From the NCBI GenBank assembly GCA_040954595.2, contig CM082596.2, positions 2,046,001-2,110,000 on the forward strand: a stretch of 64,000 nucleotides of DNA. Direction: 5' to 3'. Positions 39,472 to 50,501 of this stretch are shown here, piece after piece (position 1 is the first letter of the stretch; each line of letters begins with the position of its first letter). Under the pieces are notes generated by a model. That model did not search any database. It saw only the letters and a list, made by a program, of their open reading frames with translations, and was not told the DNA's origin. Origin of the DNA: Balanoglossus misakiensis. Lineage: Eukaryota > Hemichordata. Made by a program: the position numbers and the translations under genes.

Positions 39472-42279
39472 ACGAGCATCATCTTCACCAGGCGTGATGC
39501 CATACACAAAGGTATGACTAATATCCTTTGACAGATATGGGTCACATGTTGGACTCTGTTTGTTAAGTCTGTACCTGTAGTGTGTTACCATACATGCATG
39601 CTTCTTTTAATAGAATCAGTGATCACAGCAAATGTACAGATATGTACCCATCATTGTAACTTTCAAGGTAATTTCGTGCAGTGAACATCTCTCAACTACT
39701 CAAAATATGTGTGGTAACTTTTGCACATTTCACCATGGTAGCATTGCAGATGTGTGTTGCTTTTAAGGGTTGAATGATTCATATTCTCGTACATGATTGC
39801 AAGGCAGATAGGTTTTGTAAATAATTCATGAAGAACTCTATGGAGTTCTATTCAATTATCTGCAAGACATTTTTGTGTTCCTACGAAATCTGCTGTGGTT
39901 GGTGTCTAAGCTTGAAAGATTCTACCATGGAAACTAATTTGAAGATTTTAAAAAATATAACCTTAATTAAATCTGTGACGTACTAGCTTTCCATGGTATT
40001 TACCACAAAACCATGGAAACCGAAGTATAGGCTTTTGAATTCTGCACACACAGTTGTTGAGAGCACGGGTATGTGTGTGGCTTGAAAACTATCACCATGG
40101 AAACCACACACGGAGTAAAATTTACAGCAGTTAGAGTATAGAGTTCAGTGATGCTATTTATATATGGCTCATATATCCCAGAAGTGATATGGTTAATGGC
40201 GCAAGATTGCATTCTTCTTATGTATAGATGAAAAATGACTGCAAATAAGTGACTGCGTTGTTTTGATGTATCACCATGGCAACAGTTGCCCTCAAGCTGC
40301 AGAGGACAGTAGTTTTCATCACTTTTACTCTCGCTTTTGCTTTTTAATCTTCGTCTATAAATATCAGATCACGAGTCATTTCTGTTGCTGTAAAAGCAGA
40401 GCCTTATAGTGTCTCTCATCTGAATCAGAGTTCAGATTGAATCAAATAATACAGAATGCTGAGTTTAGGATATATTCATGTCTTGAAGACTTGGTCAGTG
40501 TTAAACTGTGATTTGTTAATATTCTGCTGATTTCAACCAATTTTAACAGAAAATAAAAAAATATAATGTTTATCAAGTGAGATCAAGTCACTTCTTTTGG
40601 GGTTGCAATTGGTTTGAGTAATGGAAGCATTATAGCTCAGCAAACCTTTACCCTATTGGAAAATAGTGCAAAGGAGGGCTGTGAAAATAAGGATTCTTAT
40701 CTGAGTAACACTTTCTGAGTCTTGGAATATTCACACAGGATATCTGAGATGCTTGCATGATTTAATCATGAACTGCTGTTTGTGATGAGAGTGGAGACAC
40801 TTAAGATGATTGGATGACTTTCGGTGGTTTTTGACGCCCCGGGGAACGAACTCAGCTATGATCACAGAATGGTTCTTTTGAAGACGTCTTCTTGAAAATT
40901 TGATATATTCACATACAAGCTTCCACTTACACATAGCGGTTTTAATTGCAGTGATCATTATCTTGTCAGAATTTACCTAATTTGTCGGATGTATATGCAC
41001 CATCATGCTTGACAGTCTTTTAATGCACTTAAAGACACACCCACATCATTTCAGGTAAAGTTCAATCCATTTTCATGAAAGCTGCCGGTAGGTTAATTAA
41101 AGACTGTAAATCTAGGTCCCTTTTACATTTTACTTCACACTTTATTCATTTTTTCCTTTCAACCAGTCTACAATTCTAATTGCCATTACATCTCATTCCG
41201 TGCTGTAGTTTATAGCTTGTTCCTGTTGTCATGACATCTTTTGAAACTGCTGTACGCAAAGAATTAGCACATTCTCATCAGAGATGGTCTTGCCCTGCTG
41301 TTTATTCATGGTCTCTTCACAAACACTGCCCCCAGTCATGAACTTCATAACAGTTGGCCTTTTAAAGTTCACACAAGGTTACAAAGCACTTGACCAATCA
41401 CAATCCAGCATTAGAACTTTCCACAAAATATTAACAGACATATTTATGATAAAGAAAGAACAATTGTCCTCTCAGAACATCGAAGCAGCTGTATTAATCT
41501 TAATGCAATGATTAACTTTTTATTAAAATATTTTACCGTTGAAATACCCTAGGTAGTTTAAACATGAACATTTATTCACTCAGAGGATCAGACCAATTTA
41601 AGAGAAACATACAGTTGATTGCTTGTTGAGGTTCTTGCAAATGCATTTTCAGTGTTCTTCTCTGAAAGCTCTTTATCTTATCAATTTTGAATAAAATGAT
41701 TCACTTATGAGTAATTGGGACATTTCTAAGATTCATCGGGCTTGGGAATTTTGTGTTCTTGCTGATGGGAGCCATATATGGCTTTTAAATTGTAAATTAT
41801 TTACTTGCTGAAATCAAAAACTTATCTGTCCTTGTGCTCCAGTATAAAGTTGTTTTTGATTGGACAAAACGGTCATGCAGCACAGAAGCCAGGGTGTTTT
41901 GAGGAGTGAGTTTTAGTACCAGGATAACATTTGTACTTTCAAGTACTGTCACGAAAGTTGACCATGAACCAAATAAAGGCATGGTACAAAATGTCATAAA
42001 GTTTTTATCACAAAATCTTTGTCTTCACATGAGGGATTATAGAATTGATGACATATGTTTTATGTGCAAAATACTCGAGGATATCAATTGTTAAAGTTTA
42101 CTGACATTAAATGCTTTAAAGGACAGGTTCCTGTTGAAAGGTACAATTAGTGTTTAATATGTACAGTTTATAACCTTGGTTCCTGAACTCTTTAATGGTT
42201 TATTCATTGTTGACAAATGTCTGGTGGGTCAACTGTACAATGGAGCTAGTGTTTGCACTGTTTACAGCGACATGGGGTT

Positions 42280-42666
42280 TTCTTCGTGCATTTGTCAAAT
42301 ACAAACGCTGTGAAGTTCATTAAAGCCGACTTTGGCCCTAAAGGTGTGGAGAGTACTTGGCGTGAGCCTTTCTGACCATGACCCCTGGTGAAGAGGTCAC
42401 TGCTCGCAAAGAATAGCCGTAGTGGTCGCGCATTGTCCGTGAGACAATAGCGATTTCAGCAAGGATTGCACGGTTGTGAGTCCAGTTCTCTGATAGCACT
42501 CAATAGGGTAGTGTGTACACGATCATATGAATGGGACGTCTACCTAGGTGTGTCAGTTCTGCAGTTTTCAACACAGCCAGTCATTACTCAAAGACTTACT
42601 AGTATTGTGTTTATAAGGATTGAAAGTTGTGCCACTCCAGTCAGCTGGCGCGGACACAGTTGAAAA
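42280..42666 (+). promoter_or_regulatory. Promoter-like region for exon D
   Basis: The region is richer in CpG than its surroundings. TTTATAAG at 42610-42617 is a good TATA-like box, and TCAGCT at 42641 lies about 31 bases downstream, a suitable initiator position. The 5' untranslated region would be only about 25 bases. ATTGTC (42432-42437) and GACAAT (42443-42448) form a perfect inverted repeat of Sox-type sites. AAAATGGCGG at the start codon matches the YY1-type motif often found at metazoan promoters and start codons. Confidence 0.45.
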
Positions 42667-42792
42667 ATGGCGGTCACTGCAGCAAACGTGCCTTCTCTAA
42701 GAAACTGGCACACTTCTGAGAGAATGGAGTATTTGTACACACTTCAAATGATGGAAAAGAAAGTTATCGCGAAACTTTTGGAATGTAAACAG
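42667..42792 (+). CDS. First coding exon D (MAVTAANVPSLRNWHTSERM...), strong
   Basis: This is the best-supported coding start in the window. ATG in an AAAATGGCGG context opens 42 codons that read MAVTAANVPSLRNWHTSERM and continue EYLYTLQMMEKKVIAKLLEC before KQ and the donor CAG|GTAAGA. Residues from about 20 onward are amphipathic and charged, with hydrophobic residues at helical spacing, so they are probably an alpha-helix or the start of a coiled coil. The exon ends in phase 0 and joins the exon at 50434 in frame, where the helix continues as EYMDKKIDEL. A TATA-like box and initiator lie at the expected distance upstream. I cannot assign a family. Confidence 0.8.
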
Positions 42793-44310
42793 GTAAGAAT
42801 ATGCACTTTAAGTGGGTTCATATGATCTGCGTAATCAAGAACACAGAACTCATTGAATGACCCTCATGTATTGTGTTGTAAAAAATTACTTTCATTAGTA
42901 ATTGTATTGGGACTCAGCTGTCAATTTGGAACTTTTTCTTTAACAAGTTAATATCAACTTCTAAGTTTACAGATAACTGTATCCTCAAAGTGCTGTGAAC
43001 AGTTTTTTTCCCCACCAGGCATTTCTGAATGTGATGAAACATAAATAATGATCTTTGACTGATCAAGTCAAGCTGGCATAAAATGAAGACATTGAAATAC
43101 TTCCCATGGGAAGCCATAAAAGTACCTATAAAAAGTGCAATTGGAAATGTGCGTCAGTCAAAGAAAATGAATGATCCAGGTTTAAACCTGGCAGGAAACA
43201 GACTGCTTATATCGATACTGATCAAAAGTTGCCACAATTTCATGGAGATGTAAAAATGTATATTTTGTTTCCACCTTTGTGAGTGTGGTGTCCATTGATA
43301 GTCTGCAGTGTACCGTATTGCCAGTGTGAAAACTGAAACCCTCCTTGTCTTTTTCTTGGGGTCATGTCCTTTGTGTTTTCCTGTGATAAGACCAACTGTG
43401 TTGTGGCTGTGTCCCAATGATAATGTAAGTTTCCACTCTCAATATTTTAATTTCTGTAACACTACAAGCAGGAGCAGCTTTTTTACTTGGTAACACAAAT
43501 TGTTCAATTTTGGCTATCATCCATAAGCGGGTGAAACAAACTACCCATGCCTGCTCTATCTCTTATAAATTGTAAGTTTAATTTCTCCCAAATCTTTGTG
43601 TACGTGCCTGTCACTGATATTCTCCACACTATTATTTAACCCTGTGTGAACTAAACATGAGTGAAACGTGTTTGTGCGACACTTTCTGAATTTAAATGAG
43701 AATTTCTTTTATCAAACAATGTAAGTTTGGAAAGTAAACATGGCAATATCAAATATTGAAAGAATTAGCAGGAATTTGTTTGAACATGTCCTGAATAAGT
43801 GTAAAGAAACGTGGCCTTACTGAAATGACCAGACAATAGACATGCATAATTCAATATGTATTGGATGATGTTTACAATAAAAATGATACAACAGAATTTT
43901 CTCTGATATTGTTTCTACATGTTACATGCTGAACTGGCATTATACTTTGTCAGTCAACGTTCTCAATTCTGTGACACATTCAAGGAAACAAAAATTCAGT
44001 TTAGAAAGTCAGTACATACATATATTGTGTTGATGTCCAAAATATCTCTCAATGTTAACCTGTATTAGGATTTAACAAATTTACATTTGTTGATTTTATG
44101 TGAACACCGTGTGAATTTAAATCAGGGAAATGGCTGTATTTGCCATCAGTTACTTTCAGAAATATCCCTTAACTCCTCAGTATGTGACTTTATTGTAAAT
44201 AAGATGAGCATGACTTCAGTTTTGTCAAATTCTGGCTCTACTACTTCCCAGGCTTTGCACAAACTGATTTCCGTTCAGAGAGTACTTGATGGAGACAATG
44301 AGGTTTGGCT

Positions 44311-44321
44311 CTAGAGGGCGT
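44311..44321 (+). promoter_or_regulatory. CTCF-like core CTAGAGGGCGT
   Basis: TAGAGGGCGT matches nine of ten core positions of YAGRKGGCRS. It is the same CTAGAGGG word as at 37.1 and 38.5 kb but on the opposite strand, giving a convergent/divergent arrangement within 7 kb. Confidence 0.35.
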
Positions 44322-46037
44322 CTATCTTGATGGAGACCACAGGTTCAGCCAGGCCAAAAGCACCATTCTTAGTACCCATCTAACTTTGTCAGTGATTCGC
44401 ATCTGATGGCCCTAGGCTTCTACATTTGCATATTTACCCTATGTCTATATTTGGTGTCATCGTTTTGTGTTTCTGTTCGCGAGTGACTGATACGCCCGAG
44501 GACAATTACGATTCCCGCGACTCTTTTGTTTGATGTGCGTTTCTATTTCACACCAGGTCGTCAATGAATCGCTGTTCTGTAATAGGTCAATGTGTTTGAA
44601 TTCTCCGCATGTAGACTTTTGAAGAACGAAAAAAAGCTGAGATGCCCCGAGCGAAATGATCGCTCAGCCTGAGCGCCAGCTAGTCACTATGCAACGAGAA
44701 ATAAAGTACAAATGACGGAACTTTGTAATACAAATTGAAAAGAGGGAAAATATAAGTACAGACAGTGAAATAACAAAAAGGAAATTAAAGAAGGAAAAAG
44801 AGGTTGTCTCCTTCATTTGAATTTACTCAAAATAAATGGCTGTCTTGCTAAGATTAGATCTGTGCTGTATGTGTCATGCTGGATAAGATTAGTTGATCAC
44901 CACCATTAGTAAATTGCCATATGTGTCTGATCAGACAATACATTCTCCTCTCTGAGAGAAATATTGTCTAGTGGTTCAAAGTATATATAGTTTGATTATG
45001 TTGTTCTAGCTTTCTTGTACATTTCGTATTTTATTCTCTTTGCCAAGTGTTTTATTGTCTCAACACAGTTTCTGTCTCTCTTGCTCTTCCTTCATCCCTC
45101 ATCCTATCTCTCTGTGTGTCTCTGTGATAAAGTCTGTCTTTATACTTGAAAGTCAATGCCCTAAGACAAGCATGTATATCCCCAGTAAATGACGATTCTG
45201 ATTGATGTGAACATTAAGTTCCCTTGGGAGCGGGTTTCCTTGTTGCTACGGTCAAAGTTCACTTTTAGGTCGTCTCTGTGTTGTCGTTCTATATCAAACC
45301 ATAATAAGGCTATTTTTTTCAAGTATTAATGTCAAATTGGGAATGAAACCACGATTTCATGTCTGAAGTCCTTCACATGGACACATGGAGTCTCCTGCAG
45401 TCAAGATTTTGTATACTGATTTATTTTCCAGAATCAGTCAATAACAAGATCATCGTGGGTTCGAGGAAATTCTGCTTCGTTTTATTATTGATTTTTCTGT
45501 TCTTGAATGATATACTTTGAAGGGTATTCATGATGGATTTTCACCTTTCTTGGGGTGAACTTTCTTCAGAGACACATGGTTCCGTTCACATATGCCTTCT
45601 GGGTACGGACTGCGGTGCTTAAAAGGGATCTCTCAGCTGAATCAATTTGAACATACATGTATACTTCAAGTTTCGCAACACATTGTACTCTGATAATCTC
45701 ACCACGAATGTGTGACTCTATATATTGTAATTCGTAGTCCATTGGTTGTAACGCGTCAATGTTTTGGTTGTTCTGACAATTAAGCGTTTACGGTCAATCA
45801 GTAACTGCTTTGTGTTACTATACAATAGAAATCCCATCCCATTGTTGCCGTTGTTCACCCCTCTGCACCGAAATGGTATTGTCCAACTTTCCACTGGGAA
45901 AACCTATTAAATTTTTTTCCCTCCCCAATATTCCAATGTAATGATTTGTTAATAGTTGTGATGGTCCACGTGTTATGTTGGGAGGCCCTAGCTTGTTGTT
46001 GTGGATGCTTGCCTGGGATTTAAAAAAAAGTTGAAAG

Positions 46038-46085
46038 ATGTCCGTCTGCTCTTGGAAAGTGAACCACACTTGGCGGAATGATGAG
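46038..46085 (+). CDS. Possible first exon E (MSVCSWKVNHTWRNDE)
   Basis: ATG at 46038 with A at -3 and an in-frame TGA two codons upstream opens 16 codons and ends GAG|GTAAGG, a strong donor. The phase (0) fits the exon at 50434. There is no clear TATA box or CpG-rich promoter upstream. The segment overlaps a 133-codon antisense open frame (45818-46219) with no recognisable domain. Chance ATG-plus-donor combinations are expected in a window this long, so this is a moderate-to-weak call. Confidence 0.33.
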
Positions 46086-47669
46086 GTAAGGTGACTTGGT
46101 TGTGGGGCAGAGACCTGGGAGGGTTTTCCGGGTTCTGTTGTGTGTATACGAGAGTCGCTGGTAGCCCTACCAGGCCATCTGTTGTTCACTGAACCATCAA
46201 CGCATATCCAAAAATCCATAATTCACCATAACATGATTTTCTCTTAAAGTTCACTTTTCTGTGATAAAAAAGTTCTGCGGTGAAAATATGAGAAAGGTGC
46301 TGTCAGAAACTGATGTTGGTAGTAGGACTGCAGAGTTTCCATTAGATGTGCGGCATGTTTGCCTCATTGAGTCTTTTGATTATATTCGCCATTCAATGGG
46401 TCAGTCTGCCTCCAACTCTTTTGTTAATCCTCACTTCTTTGTCATCACAGAATTGAACAAAAGAATAGCAACAAAATTCTCTTCATCACCTCTGTGGGAC
46501 GCATTTTTCCCGCGACAACATAAGATCTCGCTAAATGTACTTGAAAACCCTCATGGATTTAGGATAATCTAGAGATTTTGGTCTTTTAATACCAATGGGC
46601 AGGTTTAACTCGTAGTCTAGACAGATGGCACATGACATAATGGGGAAATGGTGTGAAAAGATGGAAAATTGACATCAAATATTTATAAATCTCCTAATGG
46701 CTCAGACTGATTTTTTTTATAACAGTAAGTCCAATAACATTAAATGTAATGGGTGTCATTGAGTATAAAAGCTAAAAAGATAGCTTTATTTGTAGTTTTA
46801 AAGAAAGTTCAAAATTGAGTGTTAGTAAAATGTAGACCATATGAACAGATGAAAATCTAAAAATATATGTTTGTACTGTCCTTGGGGTATTTTTTCTTTG
46901 ATATGCCAAAAATATAAAATGTGTGAAATTTAAGTCTTTCTGCTTCGTCAAGCCATAAAAGTAGTCACTTTTTCTCAAGGGACAAACATTTGTTCATGTA
47001 GCAATTATTTGCCTTCATTACTTGTCTTGTTAGGGTTCAACATTTACAGCTGTCGTAAAAAGTATAAGAAATGATTAAAATTGATGTTTTTTTGCACTAA
47101 GTTGATCAATGTAACGATTTTATTTTGTTGACTCTAATTTGTAAAATGTGCTGCGTTGATTGTGTGCGGAGGGCAATGATCATGTACGCTTTTAATTCAG
47201 TTCAATGTAAGATGCTCCATGTCATTGAACTGTGGCAGTAATTTGGAAAATTGATATTTTGTTCACAAAATGTTTTGGCCATTAAAAGTTTACCCATCTC
47301 AAAAAGCATCAGCTGCAACTGAAATAATTTTTTTTCCTTAAGATTTTATCAGGAGAACGGCAAACACAGAAAATGTGACCTGCAAATAATTTGATTAGTT
47401 CACAGTCCCTGTGTGAGACTTAATCCCCGATTGTGGTCTTTTTATCAGCGCCGTTTCATGTCTCATGAAACATTAAATGAAAGTTCATTGGTTCGTTCAG
47501 CTGGATATGTTTGTAAATTGCCAGAAATTAGGTAATGCCCTGTGCTTTGTATTGAAAAGATACAGCGTTATTCGTTGATCACAGTGTTTGAGGCGAGAAG
47601 TGTTTTAGCAACAAAGGGCGTTTGTTTCGTTTATCTTTTTATTGTTTTGTATTGGGCTGTTCCACTGAA

Positions 47670-47688
47670 GGGGGGGGGGGGTCCCCCC
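47670..47688. repeat. G12-T-C6 homopolymer pair
   Basis: Twelve G, one T and six C in a row. It can fold on itself and is a likely place for sequencing or assembly length error. Confidence 0.9.
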
Positions 47689-48467
47689 GCTGTTTGATCC
47701 TCAGTTTCATTGAGCTTTGTAAATACAGGGGAAATGTTTTTGAAATGATATCATTGCTTAAAAAAATAAAATTATCAATACATCCACTGTTTATTTAAAT
47801 TAATGTAATTGGTACAAGGTACATATGAATATTTTTTTATAGATGATATTATGACAAATAATATCATTGATGTATTTTTACAGAAGCAAAACACTTCGTA
47901 AAGTGCTAATAAAACCTAATAGAGCAATTGCCTTTATGTTGTGAGTTTGAGTGTGAAATTGAACTTGGTTTTGCCGTCTTTGCTTTTAGTAGAATTGACA
48001 CTTCAATCACGAGCCAAGTGGGTTTTTTGGCCCCTGAGGCTAAAAAGTGCTTTCAGTGTTGCGTTGAAGAAAAACTGATCTGATTCATCTCGAGGTCTCC
48101 GTGAAAAGTGGGTAATAGCGGCTGTCAGTGAATTGATGGGTGCTGGCGCAGATCAACAGTGTCAATATTGATTCAGGGCTATTGATTTTACTGGTTAATT
48201 TGGTCAGAGTAGTAGGGAGGGGGCTCAGGTGCAATTTACAACTGTTGTTCCTGTCAGAGTTTTGTAGTAGTGTGATCATGGACATCCATGGTGTGATGGA
48301 GATCGTGTTGTCCAGGTCAATAAAGGAAGGGTTGAGATCTATATACAAATCCGAAGTGAATCTTTACATGCAAAATAGAAAAAAATCATGCATCTCAGTC
48401 ACTTTTGTGGAAGTGGCATACCTTATTAACCCAGATCACCTAAGCTGGCATATCAGTTTGAAAAAAA

Positions 48468-49026
48468 TCAACTAACAGTACTCTTTTGAAATTTACGGCA
48501 TTGGTATCTGAAAGGTGTAGTCCTGTTTTCTGCAACAACTGCTCTGATGTTTCCACTGAGGGACCCATGTAATGCAGGTTCTGATATGGCATTGTTGATA
48601 CATGCAAGAACCACGCTGTGCAAGATGACTGCAGATTTATCACTACTGCCTATGCTGTGCTTCCAGCAGAGTGGTGCCTTTATATCTTCATATGCTTCAC
48701 CAATTATTACACTACAGATAAGACCCCCTTTTGCTTGGATTGCACAGTCAATATTCAGTCGGAAATTCAAAAAGTCATTCCCTACCCTCTTCCTTTCACT
48801 CGGATCGTACAGTAAATTCCATTGGGAAATCAAAAGTCGTCCTCGTAGCCCCTCTGATGAAAGGCCAGAAGTCTTGAAAGGAACTTGCTTTGCTCTCGGT
48901 GCACTAATGATGTCCTTGTTAGAGCTCTCCTCTCAACTTCGAATGAGAATTCATTGTCCGGCCAAATATCAGAAGTGTAAAGGGTTCACCAGATGTGTGG
49001 TGAGATTTTATTGGACCTTGTACTGA
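48468..49026. other. Open frames on both strands, no gene supported
   Basis: The plus strand is open at 48547-49026 (160 codons) and the minus strand from 48931 down to 48468 (about 154 codons from stop to stop). Neither has splice sites, a start context or a domain I recognise. The minus frame looks slightly more protein-like (for example ALHGSLSGNIRAVVAENRTT). The region is richer in G+C than its surroundings. It may be a decayed gene fragment or a repeat copy. Confidence 0.3.
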
Positions 49027-49670
49027 CACTGCATGAGTCTTCTGTTGAAAGCCAAGTGAAGCTACATGTATTATCATAGAAAACTTATGACCACATAATA
49101 TTGATACTACCATGTGGAGAATTTCACAAGTTATTGTGATCATCTCCAGTCCTGCAACATGGCTCAATCGATCCCCAGTTTGTTCACTATGATTTGGTTG
49201 GTTGAAATATTTGAGGAAAATCTCAGTGTAGTGTGTAAAACAGAGAATTACTATCATTAAAATCATGCCACCCAAATGTTGGCTAACTCATCAAAAATAT
49301 AGCCGAAGTCTTCAGTGACTGGCAGAGGTGATAGTGTGATATAAAGTAGGTACATCTGTCACAAAAGCATGTCTAGTTAGCATTGTTAGTGAAATACGGT
49401 GTCTGCCAAACGTGTAACACAGCTTGTGCTCATTTGTGTGATATTAGCATCACTTCTGACAATGTGTGAGTAGACATGAGAAGGTTGTTAGACACACAGA
49501 GTCATTTGGAGTGAGGACAAAGGGTGGGTGTGATTGTGTTCCCAAAGGCAAGGGAGTGTTCAGTTGTCAAGGTAGGGGGAGGGCTGGAAAGTTAGTGAAA
49601 GAGGTATTCATCTGAGGTGGACAATATGTGCTTGTGTCAAACTTGTTCTCTGTTTCTGTAAGAATACATG

Positions 49671-49718
49671 CAACACAACACAACACAACACAACACAACA
49701 CAACACAACACAACACAA
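49671..49718. repeat. ACAAC pentanucleotide microsatellite
   Basis: Nine to ten perfect CAACA units. The open frames crossing it (runs of CCVVL or QHNTT) are repeat artefacts. Confidence 0.97.
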
Positions 49719-50433
49719 TCTTGAATCTCTGTTCAACACTCACAATGTGTATTATTGGCAAAGTGTCCCTTTATTCCACACTCGCCGCAATTGAGGGGAG
49801 TGATTTTTGACCAAATATGGCAGTGACTGGCAAATTTGGTCTGGGCAAAAGAAATTCTTTATTAATGAAATCATTGCAGATTCGTGTATGAAAAATGACT
49901 CATTTTATCCCACACCATTGTATTGTAGTACTATAATAGAATTATGCAAACAATACCCGTACCTTGATGTGTATTCTAACTGTCTGAGTCATTTCAATTC
50001 ACATCACACTCCTCCAAAAATGAGTAATTATGAAAATTATACATACCTACCGAGCAGGTCCCTAAATCACAAAACATTAAATTGGTCTCTGAAAATTTGA
50101 TACGTTTATTGAATGAGTTAGTGTATTGTGTTTCTGATACAAAATGCAAACACAGTATTGAAGAGTTTTTTCTAATTTGTGTGAGAGGTAGGTAGCTAGA
50201 GGCTGATTTTTTATCTGGCTGTTTGGATAAAATTGATTTGTACACTGAACCCTGTTTAACTGTACATCATGCTGCCAATCTAGTAGTATCAGTACATTTC
50301 CAATATCCTACTTAAAGAACTTGTCTCTGTTTTTTGAAGTTTTCTCCCATCATTGTCCGTTTTAAACAGGTTCATTTTAAACGTGGCTTTGGCAAATTTT
50401 ATAATTGAAATTTCTGTCTCTGTTTTCTTGTAG

Positions 50434-50501
50434 GAGTACATGGATAAGAAGATAGATGAACTCAGTCGGCAGCTTCAAGAAGAAAAACAAAATACAAGAA
50501 G
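50434..50501 (+). CDS. Internal coding exon, coiled-coil segment, strong
   Basis: The acceptor TTTCTGTCTCTGTTTTCTTGTAG is pyrimidine-rich and ends in TAG. The 68-base exon reads EYMDKKIDELSRQLQEEKQN and then TR plus two bases, followed by AAG|GTAAGA. Ile and Leu sit at heptad positions (I7, L10, L14) among Lys, Glu and Gln, typical of a coiled coil. It enters in phase 0, directly continuing exon D and also compatible with exons C, E and the Lys-rich exon. It leaves in phase 2, as does the mini first exon at 52683. With exon D it is the core of the gene model. The sequence is too short and too low in specificity to name the family. Confidence 0.8.

Larger units (their letters stand above)
34768..42666 (+). 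other. Intron, no further supported exon
   Basis: About 7.9 kb. It contains two CTCF-like CCCTCTAGTGATT sites at 37.1 and 38.5 kb, an antisense open stretch near 37833-38150, and a G+C-richer patch at 39030-39500 with three perfect hairpins. The final 400 bases before 42667 look like a promoter. The rest is AT-rich unique sequence. Confidence 0.5.
42793..50433 (+). other. Intron of about 7.6 kb
   Basis: Contains a CTCF-like CTAGAGGGCG at 44311, a candidate first exon at 46038, the G12-T-C6 run at 47670, overlapping open frames on both strands at 48468-49026 and the ACAAC microsatellite at 49671. The rest is AT-rich unique sequence. A potential 35-base exon ending at 43426 (AAT|GTAAGT) has a poor reading and was not accepted. 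Confidence 0.55.

Noticed and set aside
43391-43426. Small exon ending AAT|GTAAGT
   Set aside because: Weak acceptor, and the readable frame (PTVLWLCPNDN) has no support and does not fit the chain.
45455-45470. tRNA-type B box (GGGTTCGAGG)
   Set aside because: No matching A box or tRNA fold upstream, and no SINE tail.
49567-49810. CCVVL- and QHNTT-repeat proteins
   Set aside because: Translations of the ACAAC microsatellite.
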